Part shown: in pieces, positions 1-10,287 of the stretch
How the letters are laid out: each line of letters opens with the position of its first letter
Position numbering within the stretch: position 1 is the stretch's first letter
Assembly: GCF_028554725.1 (NCBI RefSeq)
Contig: NC_071671.1
Coordinates: forward strand, 56,066,501 to 56,130,500
DNA length: 64,000 nucleotides
Reading direction: 5' to 3'
Source of the DNA: Zeugodacus cucurbitae
Taxonomy: Eukaryota; Arthropoda; Insecta; Diptera; Tephritidae
Position numbers and translations under genes: made by a program
The notes under the pieces: generated by a model
The model's input: only the letters and a program-made list of their open reading frames with translations
Database searches by the model: none
What the model was told of the DNA's origin: nothing

Positions 1-671
1 GTAAATGACCTATTAATAGCGGAACAATGCTCAAACAAATATCCTTTTTATCCTACACATCGACGGAGTCAGGGCTTTATAAAATTAATACATATGTATA
101 GTTTTTTTATTTTTTTTATTCTAGATAATTATAGTGAGATATACTTTTATCATAAATAGGATATGATAAAAGGATATATAGGATATGATATAGGATATGA
201 TATGATTCGTACGAACGAATGAATGTCGTAAGGAGACATAAATAATTGTATTTGTATTTTTTTTTATATAATTCATTCTGGTTACTACTCAGAATAAAAG
301 TTCAATTTACTATTGTTTTCCTATTAAATCCTCATGCGATATTGAAACTTATTTCAGTAGCTTTAACTTCAAAAATCTTTAAAACAGATTTCGTAAAATG
401 AATTCATTACGGAAACACTAAAATCTTAAACCAAAATACCTTCGCTAAACAGTTGGGAAAATATATTTTGTATGAAAATAGAATATATACAGAAAATATA
501 ATATATGTGAAAGTAAGTATAGGCGAATTTATATATACATATGTAAGTACGGATGTGTGTATATTGTATGCTAAGTGAAAATGCTGAAATCACCGGAAAG
601 CATTAAAACTGGCAACTCACTTGCTATACACTATTGTACTGTATCATACATAAACAACAAATAATACTCAC
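1..671. other. Intron 7 of the GPCR gene (partial)
   Basis: AT-rich intron sequence downstream of the GTGAGT donor at 666-671. A short tandem of a GGATATGATA-like unit lies at about 157-207. No coding or structural RNA signal seen. Confidence 0.7.
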
Positions 672-848
672 CGGAATGCTTGCAGGACGGTGCGCGAGGG
701 TCCACAGCTGCCTTGTACGCCCGCCGGAGCCTTCAGCTTTAGCAGCACAACGCGTACAATATTGCATAGAAAGAGCAAATTAAGAAAAATGGAAATACAA
801 ACGGGCACCACGTAAATATTCTCGAAGACCGTGGAATGCATCCAACAG
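672..848 (-). CDS. Class B GPCR, coding exon 7 (extracellular loop 2 to TM5, intracellular loop 3)
   Basis: Acceptor CGCCCAG, donor GTGAGT; enters with one base of codon 346 and ends after two bases of codon 405. Residues 346-404 begin H-CWMHSTVFENIY, with C347 being the loop-2 cysteine partner of C273. TM5 follows (VVPVCISIFLNLLFLCNIV), then the basic RVVLLKLKAPAG, and intracellular loop 3 ending CGPSRTVLQAFR, which in class B receptors leads straight into TM6. The remaining exons (TM6, TM7, tail) lie left of base 1, so the gene is cut by the window and is not itself truncated. Seven exons total 1214 coding bases with no frame break, so the gene appears intact so far. Confidence 0.95.
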
Positions 849-1123
849 CTGGGCGGGGGGCACAAACACGTTGTTAATGAAAATAAAAATGGAAATGTGG
901 AAAACAAAATGATTAAAGTTTTAGTGAATTTTAATGAGCAGCAAATCAGGCAGACAACAAAAGGGTTGGCAATTGAAGGCGCAAGTAAAGGAGAAATATG
1001 CAAATTATGGACTTATTATTGTTTTTGTTTTTGTTATTTGCGCTAATAATTTTTAATGACACTTTCACAATTGCCCACTTGATGTCGTCTGCTGCAATTG
1101 TATATATTTATGTATGCACTTAC

Positions 1124-1350
1124 TGTTTAATTTCATCGCGTGAACCGCCGAGGCCACGTGCCATCGCATAGAAGAATATAACAATTGCCGGTGTACCCCA
1201 ACCGAGTGCAATAAGCCATTTCACCAATTTCTTCTCAGATATGAAGGCGGACACCAGCACCGTGTGCAAGTAGAAGCCCTCGCACAGCATCCACGAATAG
1301 TTGGTTAGCAGGAAGTAATGGAGTATTATGTGGAGAGCAATGCATGGAGG
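1124..1350 (-). CDS. Class B GPCR, coding exon 6 (TM3-TM4)
   Basis: Acceptor TGCCAG, donor GTAAGT; starts on a codon boundary and ends after two bases of codon 346. Residues 271-345 begin PPCIALHIILHYF, where C273 is the TM3 cysteine that pairs with loop 2. They continue NYSWMLCEGFYLHTVLV, the highly conserved class B TM3 signature with a W-M-x-C-E-G-x-Y-L-H pattern. Next come FISEKKLVKWLIALGWGTP (loop 2/TM4) and a polar extracellular loop ending GGSRDEIK. The calcitonin-receptor clade carries NYFWMLCEG or NYSWMLCEG here, which supports the DH31-receptor-type call. Confidence 0.95.
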
Positions 1351-1833
1351 CTGGCAAAAAGGAAAAAATAGACACACACGCATATGATAAATGTAAGATT
1401 TTATATATGAATGTTTGTTAGTATGCATGGAGTAGTAAAATAGTTGGCATGGCAACTATTATTGAAATTGAATTTGTGCTGGTGCTACAGCTGTGGAAAA
1501 TTTAAAAAAAAAAAATTCGCAATAAAAGCGTCGTAAAGAAGCTTTGCGCACACAGACACACACTTACGTGCCACATACAGATATGCAACCGTAATATTTA
1601 CGATTATTTTTGCGTATTTACTGCCCTGCATGCAATTACAGTATGCAAATTTCTTTCTGCGTAGCATATGCAATGGCAAAAGGATAACTGTGTGCTTTTG
1701 TGTAGGTGTGTGTGTGTGTGAGTAACGAAAAATGCCGTTTTTAAATTGTACAGTTATTGCTCTTTGTAACGCTGCTAAAGTATCTCTATACATTTATGTG
1801 CGGGAGTGTTTGCTTACGCGTTCTGCCACTTAC
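1351..1833. other. Intron 5 of the GPCR gene
   Basis: A 483-bp intron with a GT/TG microsatellite near 1704-1722 and an A-run near 1503. Nothing else recognised. Confidence 0.7.
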
Positions 1834-1960
1834 CGGACTACTTTTCACCAGGTCCGTGTCGGGTATCACAACGAAGTACCAAATCAGCCAGAGTGAATTG
1901 TTCGCCGCAAAGGATGTGAATAAATTCATGTGGAGTGTTATCCGTGCACATTTCAACGAT
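1834..1960 (-). CDS. Class B GPCR, coding exon 5 (TM2 to extracellular loop 1)
   Basis: Acceptor TTGCAG, donor GTAAGT; enters with one base of codon 228 and ends on a codon boundary. Residues 228-270 start K-SLKCARITLHMNLFTSF. This is the intracellular loop 1/TM2 signature of class B receptors: a basic R/K-x-L-x-C motif and a conserved His-x-N-L-F. It continues through AANNSLWLIWYFVVI into loop 1 (PDTDLVKSSP). The HMNLF segment and the loop resemble the calcitonin/DH31 receptor group rather than the CRF/DH44 group; that is family knowledge applied by eye. Confidence 0.93.
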
Positions 1961-2499
1961 CTGCAATGGACGGAAGAAGTAGTGAAATTATTAGGCGGAC
2001 TGTATACACGGGAGAGTTGTGGAAATAAAATATTATGGGTTACACTTTTTGGTTCAAAATAAATAAATGTGGGATTAAGATGATTTAATACGTGTGGGAA
2101 GTAAATGGCTTTAATAAAAATTCAAACGAATTCAAATAAAATAACAGAGGTGATCCAATTAATTCTTAACGATACCACTTGGTTTGCAACATTATCATAA
2201 AACAGATTTGCTATCCCATCCACTGAAATTTTCCAAATTTGGACAGTGGCGACTTTTTCTTTACAAAATTTTAAAGTCAGTCGCCAGACATAATAAAATA
2301 TGAAAATAAAAAAAAATAAATATAGTTACATGGCATGTCTTTCGATTTTCTACTCGACTTTATTATTATCTCTGGCCCGACAATGATTTATAAAGTTATA
2401 CAAATTATAATTTTGAGATACTTGAATAGTTTAAATAGTTTGAATAACAAGAAACAAAAGGTTGACGTATTAGGTCTACAACTTTGCTTCCGCCGTATT

Positions 2500-2768
2500 C
2501 CAATAGATGTCTCTAGGCTCAAGTACTGGTCGATTAAATCGATTTTTTTTTTATATCGATCTTGGACATTTGTGTCAACATTAACCCAACAAAATATTTG
2601 TAGATATCTGTTTGCATCCCCAACTTATTCTCAACTGAAAATGTCACTTTTTGAGCCAAATTGTAGACGTTTGCGGGAATGTCTCTAGGGTCAAGCACTG
2701 GTCGATTAAATCGATTAAATTGTTTTATATCGATCTTGGACATTTGTGTCAACGTTAACCCAACAAAA
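2500..2768 (+). repeat. Two imperfect direct repeats, period about 175 bp
   Basis: Two copies of a roughly 90-bp unit (about 2500-2594 and 2678-2768) share GTCTCTAGG, GGTCGATTAAATCGATT, TATATCGATCTTGGACATTT and a TTAACCCAACAAAA end, with scattered mismatches. They sit directly upstream of the GC-rich retroelement-like segment at 2769 and may be its tandem 5' untranslated repeats. That link is inference from adjacency. Confidence 0.6.
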
Positions 2769-3365
2769 CGGACGGAATTCCTCTTAGCTGTAACCTTCGC
2801 GTCTTAAGCTGTCCATGGACGGGCTAAGCCACTGCATTGCAGGCAGGCGTCACCTAGCTAAGGCTGGTGTAATCCCTCATCCACCTCGTCATGGTGGTCA
2901 GCTTCACATGCAACCGCATGAGCGGGTGGATGAGGGTCTACACTGGCTATTGCTAATGAGGTACCTGGCGATAGGTATAAAACGCTAGGGGTAGAGTCTC
3001 CCGAATTTTAAAAACTCAACATGGAGGAAAAAACGAATAATAAAGAGCGGGCTAGGATATTAACCCAAACGTCGGTAGGAGACGTGGCTGCTACCAGCGG
3101 CGGGAACAGTGAGAGTACAAGCTGTGTCGCCAGCGGCCGCACCCCCACTGCAACGGGAGCAGGTTGAGGTGGTTGTACTGTTACTGCCAAACCAACTCTA
3201 CGTCGCACCGGTGCCACAGTCCATGAAGACTCCAGGGCCAGGAAAGCTACGCGAGTGTAAGCACGGAAAATGAAGATGAACTTCTTCGCTCTCCGGAGCT
3301 ATCGACCGAGGGTTCCAACTCTGGCAACAAGAGAGGGCCTCGGAAGAAGCCAAGCAAGTATAATA
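2769..3365 (+). mobile_element. Probable 5' fragment of a non-LTR retrotransposon with ORF1 start
   Basis: A sharp island of higher GC inside an AT-rich intron. An ATG at 3020 after CTCAAC opens MEEKTNNKERARILTQTSV and a Ser/Thr/Gly-rich stretch. It hits a stop near 3166, but the same protein-like composition resumes in another frame as STENEDELLRSPELSTEG, then SGNKRGPRKKPSK near 3260-3355. A hydrophilic, basic N-terminal gag-like ORF1 after a GC-rich leader is typical of Jockey/I-like elements. Homology ends abruptly at about 3360, with no RT domain here. It is a decayed fragment with at least one frameshift. The clade is unresolved; a low-copy processed gene piece is an alternative. Confidence 0.45.
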
Positions 3366-4889
3366 TATTTTGGAAAAGGAGTTCAATTTTCATTTCACTA
3401 TTTCAAAAGTTCAATTCAAACGGTACGACAAAAATTAATTAATAAAGGACTTAGTTCAAGTCGTTTTGAACAGTAAGTAGTTCCATGAAATAATCTTAAT
3501 TAATCTTATGATATATCTTAGATATTGATATATACATATATACACGGAATATGTTGATGAAATTTCGTTTTCTGGATAGTAAGCATAGCTATGGTTCGAC
3601 GTACATTTAAAAACTATAGTAAAAATGGCGTTATGGGAATATTTTTTATTTTCGAATTCTGATACTGCACAGAAAGCAATAAGGCACAGTATTACTCTAT
3701 ATATTTCATATAATAATTCTCTTTATCTCTTGCAAAGCGGGCAAATGAAATGGAAAATACCAGCAACACCATTTAGCTACAAATCATCGCTTCGCCTGAA
3801 GGCGTTATTCATAATTATTAAAATGTCAAAGACAGTATTGCAATTGACTTCATAACGGCAGATAAAAACACAAGTATTTTAAATGGAAGCACTCTCGTTA
3901 TTAGAATGCCGCAATGCTGTGAAAAAAAAGATCAGCAACCATTTAATGCATGAGCAGATAATGTTATAAAATAAAAAAAAATTATCAAATAATAAATTTA
4001 AAAAGAATTTTATTTAATTATTTATAGCAATTAAGATTTTGGTGGAAATTTGTTATTTTCAACTTGACAGCTATTTTTCTCTGAAATGTCATGTTTTTTT
4101 CTAAAATGGAATTCTAGTCGACAGATGTTGTTATGAATCGAACATCTAGTTAGATTTACTGTTTACTGGGTATTTTGTGGAAAATAATTTGGTTAACTGG
4201 AAATTGCAAATGAAGCTATTTATCAGCATTTCAATTTCTATTTCCGTTGAAAGCGCAAAATGAAGAAGAATATGCTTATATGTGTATATATGCTATGATT
4301 ATATACATATAGACATTGCAAATAGCAAAGGATGCAGTGAAATAATTATTGGAGGGAAATTTTTTTCCAAAAATATACGGTGTTACGACTATTCTTGCAA
4401 AAAATAAGTATTTTACATTATATTTATATAATGATAATATTTTGGAATGTCGCAAGTACTGAGTGACTCGATTACTTGCGACAAGATCTTGTTGGTTTTG
4501 GTGAAGGTTCTTTAGTTTGAATAAATTTCGGAGAAACACACATTGCCTTAGGGTAAATTTGGATTAGTTTTATCTGACTTAAAGAAAAAAAATATATTGA
4601 TAACAATAAAAGAGAAAGCTCACAATTTAAAGAAACAATGATTGCCATTTTCTAGCCTCAAAAGAAACCTCGATTTCACGGCATAAAATCAGTAAAGAAA
4701 TATTAAACTGGTAATCATAGTGTAAAATGTATGGTTATTGTGAAATCATTTAATCCACGCTCAAAGTGGTTGGATATCTTTGGCTTTATTTGAAGAATGG
4801 TTTCACAAAAATTTGTTCCGGAAATGTCGAGAGTTTTTGTTCATGCAATCCATAAGTGTAATATCATATTTTTTGTTTTAAATTTTGTA
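3366..4889. other. Intron 4 interior, nothing recognised
   Basis: AT-rich, many stops in all frames. Short ORFs here (for example at 3625-3855) have no recognisable motif. Confidence 0.6.
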
Positions 4890-5033
4890 ATATATCCTGG
4901 TCGAAAAGTTCGATTTATGAATAGGAAATTTGTATGAAAGTTGATTTCTAAACGCTATTGCCAATTCATGAGTTCGACTTATGGAGAACTTCGATTAATA
5001 GAAGTTCGAGTTATGGAAGTTCCACTGTATATC
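4890..5033 (-). mobile_element. Solo pogo/Tigger-like end (family D, copy 1)
   Basis: Read on the minus strand from about 5031 it begins CAGTGGAACTTCCATAACTC after TATA. It then repeats a TAACTCGAA-type unit every 15-20 bp for about 70 bp and passes into GAACTTTTCGACCAGG. Tandem TTCGAGTTATGGAAG motifs next to a CAGTGGAAC terminus are characteristic of pogo/Tigger ends. A second copy lies at 49912-50045. No transposase is near, and the opposite end was not found. Confidence 0.5.
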
Positions 5034-5242
5034 TTTATGTGTGAGACAATTATTTAAATAAATGAATGAATTATCTTTCAAGAAAAGTCAAAACTAATTT
5101 ATATTCTATTCATTACTGAGAGGTCATTCGAAAAACAGTATTCAAATGGCATTAAATCCATTAATAAGTCATGGTAAAAATTATACTAATTGTGTAATAT
5201 TGAAATGATATTGATATTATACTTGTGCTTACTAATACTTAC

Positions 5243-5334
5243 TTGAAATAAGTGTAAATAGCGAGAGATAGAAGTATCGCTATCAGAGATATGCCATAGC
5301 CAGTCTTATAAAAGAGGTTAATGCTGTGCTTCCA
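5243..5334 (-). CDS. Class B GPCR, coding exon 4 (TM1)
   Basis: Acceptor TTTCAG, donor GTAAGT; starts on a codon boundary and ends after two bases of codon 228. Residues 198-227 begin WKHSINLFYKTGYGISL and run into the hydrophobic stretch IAILLSLAIYTYF, which is transmembrane helix 1. Class B receptors have an aromatic/basic pre-TM1 segment of this kind. No base is missing and there is no stop. The exon is only 92 bp and would be easy to miss without the flanking exons. Confidence 0.92.
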
Positions 5335-5483
5335 CTGAAAGTAATTAGAAAACAAATTAATAAAAGTTATGCATACTAGCAATACATGAATGTAAGTTAT
5401 TGAAAAATATGAAATGCAAATATAATAAAAAAATAAAACTTAGAAATTTTTTGTTGTAAACTCGTCGTGAAATTAAGTAAATA

Positions 5484-5760
5484 AGAGGGGCTATACCAGA
5501 GTAACATTTTCAAAAAATTGTTTTTTTTTTTTGCATATTCGATAGTTTATACTTTTAAAAATGTCATGTTGAAGCGGTAAGGTCGTTTTTGAATGGCAGC
5601 GTTCTAAAGAGTGACCGCTCTGAGGTATAAATTGCTATAGGCGAATCTTTAAACGCGTTTTTCTCGAAACGACATTTCTCAAAATTACTGACATCATAAC
5701 TCAACGAGAAATTGAGCGATCGACTTCAAAATTAAACCGAGTACCTACGTTTTTATTTCT
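5484..5760 (+). repeat. Possible diverged family C relative
   Basis: Begins GAGGGGCTATACCAGAG. It contains ACGCGTTTTTCTCGAAAC and AACTCAACGAGAAATTGAGCG, which resemble the layout of the family C copy at 42203 (CCCGTTTTTCTCGGAAC, AACCACTCAACCGATC). Matching is weak and no right end was identified. Confidence 0.3.
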
Positions 5761-5934
5761 TGTTTAATTAATTTAATATTTTACAATATTAAATGAGAAA
5801 TGAAATGAATAATAATTTTAGTATAAGTGGTTATGGTTTTGAAAAATTCAATTTTTTTGTACAATAATGAATTTTATTGCCTACGAAGAGTTTCAAAGTA
5901 TGACAATATAATTTTAACAAATTTTATTTGATTT

Positions 5935-7442
5935 TTATACTCTCGCAACAATGTTGGAACAAAGGATCGCACTAGGAAGGGACATATTTGGATGTAATAG
6001 GTTTTTTGTACATATTTCGCAAACAATTAAACTACATGAACCAAACCTCCTGCAGTCGTTTCCCTTACGTATCCCATCATACACCACGAAAATAATTGAA
6101 ATCGGATAATAACCATGCCCACCTCCCATACAAAGGTTAGGTTGAAAATTACTAAAAGTGCGTTAATTCACTAACGAATAACATCAGAAACCCTAAATTT
6201 TGCAAAAGAAATGACAGAAGGAAGCTGTAGTCAGATTTTTTTTACAAAATGGAAAATAGGCATGGTGTCACCCACTTATGGGCCAAAAACCATATCTCAG
6301 AAATTGCTCGAGCGATTTGAATGAAATTCGGTATATAATATTTTCTTGAAACCCTGATGATACGTGTGGAATTTGGATGAAATCGGTTCAAAACCTCGAC
6401 TACTTTTCATATAACTCAATTTTGAATTCCATCTCTTTCCTTCACTTTATAATGTATACTAATGAAGATGGTGTAATAGAACATTACACAAATACTGTAT
6501 GTGATCAGTATCAGATCATAACTGAAAAAATTGTCGAAATCGGACTATAACTTTTCGATGCCCGGATATCGAATATGAAGAATTAAGTGCCTTAGAGTAA
6601 TTTTTCACCGAAAATATCGGTACATCTCTCAGGTATCTTAATTTAATTCAGAGGGAATCTTTTTCTTCTAATAGTGTGTCTCTGTACCAAAAACGGTGAA
6701 AATAGGGTCATAACTTCCCCTAACACCCATATACCTAATTATAGGGTTTTTCAAAAATACGATGGGCTTAATACCCTATAAATCGGTTAATATGTGAAAT
6801 ATCTTAGCCAAATTTAATGAGCATATAATATTAGATATAAAGTGGTGCTTAAAAATGTGGTCCCTCTCTCGACGAACCAAAATCAAGCTCTACAAGTCGC
6901 TTATCATTCCCGTCCTGCTTTACGGTGCAGAAGCTTGGACGATGTCAACATCAGATGAGACGACACTAGGAGTTTTCGAGAGGAAAATTTTGCGCAAGAT
7001 TTATGGTCCTCAGAACATTGGCAACGGCGAATACCGCAGACGATGGAACGATGAGCTGTACGAGTTATACGACGACATTGACATAGTTCAGCGAATAAAA
7101 AGACAGCGGCTACGCTGGCTAGGTCATGTTGTCCGAATGGACGAAAACACTCCAGCCCTGAAAGTGTTCGATGCAGTACCCGCCGGAGGAAGCCGAGGAA
7201 GGGGAAGGCCTCCACTCCGTTGGAGGGACCAGGTGGAGAGCGACCTGGTTACACTTGGGATCTCCAACTGGCGCCGAACTGCGAAGGAGAGAGACAGGTG
7301 GCGCACTATCGTCGATTCGGCTATAACCGGCTAAACGGTTGCAACGCCAATCACATACATACATTGGGCTTTATGCCGAATATATGGGTTAAATTGTGTG
7401 TTATCTTCAAAAAACTATATCAATAAATTGCGAGAGTATAAT
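5935..7442 (-). mobile_element. Family X repeat, copy 1, interrupted by a non-LTR insertion
   Basis: Left end TTTTATACTCTCGCAACA and right end ATTGCGAGAGTATA are the inverted terminal blocks of family X. The copy is in minus orientation and lacks the hairpin end found in copy 3, because the left terminal block jumps directly to the GGATCGCACTAGGAAGGGAC internal segment. The family body is readable to about 6857. The non-LTR copy then intervenes (about 6860-7367), and X resumes with GGGCTTTATGCCGAATATAT up to 7442. Non-coding. Confidence 0.8.
6860..7367 (+). mobile_element. Non-LTR retrotransposon, 3' fragment (copy a), inserted in family X
   Basis: 5'-truncated copy keeping the C-terminal part of the reverse-transcriptase protein. 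The open frame to the TAA at 7332-7334 encodes SRRTKIKLYKSLIIPVLLYG, then AEAWTMST, ERKILRKIYGPQ, RLRWLGHVVRMDENTPALKV, GRGRPPLRWRDQVE and a terminal WRTIVDSAITG. This C-terminal thumb and tail are typical of RTE/CR1-like insect elements. A 33-bp 3' untranslated piece follows and ends in tandem CATACATACAT, the element's microsatellite tail. The frame is undamaged over about 155 codons and differs by very few residues from copy d, so insertion seems recent. The catalytic RT core is absent, so it cannot move on its own. Clade assignment (RTE-like) is inference. Confidence 0.85.
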
Positions 7443-7546
7443 CTACGAAAAAAATAAAATACTTTTCTCCCATAAAAACATAAAATCATTTGAGAAAAAA
7501 ATCTAGATTTATATACACAAATGTACTTTCATATTCCAGCACTCAC

Positions 7547-7653
7547 CTCTAAATCATCGAAATTAATGCAGGTCGTGTAATTGGACCAAGTCTTATTCGT
7601 GAGCGGATGTTTGTACCACTCACCATCGCTTCCGCATTCCTTATGTGCATATC
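7547..7653 (-). CDS. Class B GPCR, coding exon 3 (hormone-receptor domain, second half)
   Basis: Acceptor ACACAG and donor GTGAGT; the exon enters with two bases of codon 162 and ends on a codon boundary. Residues 162-197 read RYAHKECGSDGEWYKH, then PLTNKTWSNYTTC, then INFDDLE. They supply the last two cysteines of the extracellular domain (C168, C190), so all six conserved cysteines are present across exons 1-3. N-glycosylation sites NKT and NYT lie at 181 and 186. The tract just before TM1 is acidic. The fit to class B peptide receptors is unambiguous. Confidence 0.94.
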
Positions 7654-8048
7654 CTGTGTGCGGCAAACGAACGGCACGTGTGGCAGATAACGGCATGATG
7701 TTGCAGATATGTAGGTACGTGTGTAATGCATGAGCATAGCATATGAAATGTAGAATAAAATTTTAATGAGTTTATTTGTTTGTGTGAGCATTTGCGTTTG
7801 CTTGTGCTAAGTGCTGTAGAGCTTTTATTATATACCCACATATATAAATAATGTAAGTAATTTGTAAGCAACACATACATATAATATAGTATGATTAAAT
7901 ATATATGGAAAAAAATATTTGCAGAAAATAAAATATGCATATACACATGTTTGTAGTGGTTGTGTGCTCCCCTCTAATGAATGCGAAAATGAGGTAATTG
8001 CATTCTTTTGTAAGACAAATGCAAACAACTGACACCGCATACTTACTA
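7654..8048. other. Intron 2, left part
   Basis: AT-rich, nothing recognised. It ends at the TA target site (8047-8048) of the mariner-superfamily element. Confidence 0.6.
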
Positions 8049-9360
8049 AAGGGTGAATTTTTAAGAGCTTGATAACTTTTTTTAAAAAAAACAAAAAAAC
8101 GCATAAAATTTGCAAAATCTCATCGGTTCTTTATTTGAAACGTTAGATTGGTTCATGACATTTACTTTTTGAAGATAATTTCATTTAAATGTTGACCGCG
8201 GCTGCGTCTTAGGTGGTCCATTCGGAAAGTCCAATTTTGGGCAACTTTTTCGAGCATTTCGGCCGGAATAGCCCGAATTTCTTCGGAAATGTTGTCTTCC
8301 AAAGCTGGAATAGTTGCTGGCTTATTTCTGTAGACTTTAGACTTGACGTAGCCCCACAAAAAATAGTCTAAAGGCGTTAAATCGCATGATCTTGGTGGCC
8401 AACTTACGGGTCCATTTCTTGAGATGAATTGTTCTCCGAAGTTTTCCCTCAAAATGGCCATAGAATCGCGAGCTGTGTGGCATGTAGCGCCATCTTGTTG
8501 AAACCACATGTCAACCAAGTTCAGTTCTTCCATTTTTGGCAACAAAAAGTTTGTTAGCATCGAACGATAGCGATCGCCATTCACCGTAACGTTGCGTCCA
8601 ACAGCATCTTTGAAAAAATACGGTCCAATGATTCCACCAGCGTACAAACCACACCAAACAGTGCATTTTTCGGGATGCATGGGCAGTTCTTGAACGGCTT
8701 CTGGTTGCTCTTCACCCCAAATGCGGCAATTTTGCTTATTTACGTAGCCATTCAACCAGAAATGAGCCTCATCGCTGAACAAAATTTGTCGATAAAAAAG
8801 CGGATTTTCTGCCAACTTTTCTAGGGCCCATTCACTGAAAATTCGACGTTGTGGCAGATCGTTCGGCTTCAGTTCTTGCACGAGCTGTATTTTATACGGT
8901 TTTACACCAAGATCTTTGCGTAAAATCTTCCATGTGGTCGAATAACACAAACCCAATTGCTGCGAACGGCGACGAATCGACATTTCACGGTCTTCAGCCA
9001 CACTCTCAGAAACAGACGCAATATTCTCTTCTGTACGCACTGTACGCATTCGTGTGGTTGGTTTAATGTCCAATAAAGTAAACTGAGTGCGAAACTTGGT
9101 CACAATCGCATTAATTGTTTGCTCACTTGGTCGATTATGTAGACCATAAATCGGACGTAAAGCGCGAAACACATTTCGAACCGAACACTGATTTTGGTAA
9201 TAAAATTCAATGATTTGCAAGCGTTGCTCGTTAGTAAGTCTATTCATGATGAAATGTCAAAGCATACTGAGCATCTTTCTCTTTGACACCATGTCTGAAA
9301 TCCCACGTGATCTGTCAAATACTAATGCATGAAAATCCTAACCTCAAAAAAATCACCCGT
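8049..9360 (-). mobile_element. Complete Tc1/mariner-superfamily transposon
   Basis: About 1312 bp bounded by imperfect inverted ends AAGGGTGAATTTTTAAGAG (left, from 8049) and ACGGGTGATTTTTTTGAGG (minus strand from 9360), each next to a TA dinucleotide (8047-8048, 9361-9362), the superfamily's target duplication. One uninterrupted transposase ORF fills 8162-9247, leaving about 113 bp on each side. It lies in intron 2 of the receptor gene, in the same transcriptional direction. Intact ends, TA duplication and intact ORF suggest recent arrival. Confidence 0.9.
8162..9247 (-). CDS. Transposase, Tc1/mariner (IS630) superfamily, intact
   Basis: A 361-residue protein without stop or frameshift, the normal length for mariner-type transposases. 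Residues 1-60 form a helix-turn-helix region (MNRLTNEQRLQIIEFYY start), and residues 88-130 look like the second DNA-binding helix-turn-helix (RRRSQQLGLCYSTTWKILRK). The catalytic triad is visible: D159 in ILFSDEAHFWLNGY, D252 in WFQQDGATCHTA and D289 in PPRSCDLTPLDYFLWGY. By my count 92 and 36 residues separate them, so the last spacing is DD36D and not the DD34D of classical mariner. The third motif has Cys where most relatives have Pro before the Asp. The C-terminus ends LRRSRGQHLNEIIFKK. The protein would bind the element's ends in the nucleus and cut and paste it into TA sites. The named subfamily is uncertain. Confidence 0.93.
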   Translation of the reverse strand: MNRLTNEQRLQIIEFYYQNQCSVRNVFRALRPIYGLHNRPSEQTINAIVTKFRTQFTLLDIKPTTRMRTVRTEENIASVSESVAEDREMSIRRRSQQLGLCYSTTWKILRKDLGVKPYKIQLVQELKPNDLPQRRIFSEWALEKLAENPLFYRQILFSDEAHFWLNGYVNKQNCRIWGEEQPEAVQELPMHPEKCTVWCGLYAGGIIGPYFFKDAVGRNVTVNGDRYRSMLTNFLLPKMEELNLVDMWFQQDGATCHTARDSMAILRENFGEQFISRNGPVSWPPRSCDLTPLDYFLWGYVKSKVYRNKPATIPALEDNISEEIRAIPAEMLEKVAQNWTFRMDHLRRSRGQHLNEIIFKK

Positions 9361-9362
9361 TA

Positions 9363-10287
9363 CATTGCTTTAATGAATATCAAATTGTTTTTGCTTTTGC
9401 GTGAACTTTGCGCTTCCATTAAGAAACTATAAAAAGGACTTTTCTCTGCAGGCACTTTGGAACTTTTCAAGTTCACCTACACCATAAATATGTATGTGAG
9501 TGCATTTAGGCGTGAACGCCTGCAGCTGCCACTTGTACTATTTTGTAGGCGATGCATTCAAGCAGCAAAGTTACGTATACGCCACAACCAACATTGTTCT
9601 ACATAGAACACACCCACAAATGCGCAAGTGTGTGTGTAGTGCAGTTACATAGGTGTGCAAGAGGCAATATTATAGTTTGTAAAATTACTATGAATATGCT
9701 TGTTCGGCGGTTTGCGGTTGTGTCTTTTCGAAATTTCGGTTTTGTTTCGCTTTTATTGTGTTGCTCGTTGCAATTTGGCAGCACGAGTGGCGTGCATTTC
9801 ACTTTGCGGTTTCTAATTAAATTCTGATGTTGAAATATATTACCACAGGCAAGCTTTATTATTGCTCTTATTTAATTGTATAGTAAATTATAATATATAT
9901 ATATTTTGGTTGCTAGCTTATTGCGAAGTTGGTTGTTGCAATGATATCATTGTTGCAAATATTAAATGCATTTATGCGAGCGCAGGCACTTAGTACATGC
10001 AATAAAGTAACATAATTGACATGGAAGTTACAGTTTCAGGTAGTATTTACTTAAGAGTTTTAACATATTCAAGGAGTGGCTGGACTGACAAATTTTTTAC
10101 GTGATAATTTAAGTGATAATCTTGAGAGCATTTTAATCATAAATGGTTGTAATTTTATACTAATAATTAAATTTTTTTAAGATTTTTTAGCTAAGCTCTA
10201 CTATCACGAGAGAGTTTGCACTTTGAACAGATTAACCAAGATATTTGTATGTATGTATGTGTTGATATTTAGATATCAAAAATTAAG
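9363..10287. other. Intron 2, nothing recognised
   Basis: AT-rich spacer between two mobile elements. Short ORFs around 9552-9827 are unsupported. Confidence 0.55.
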
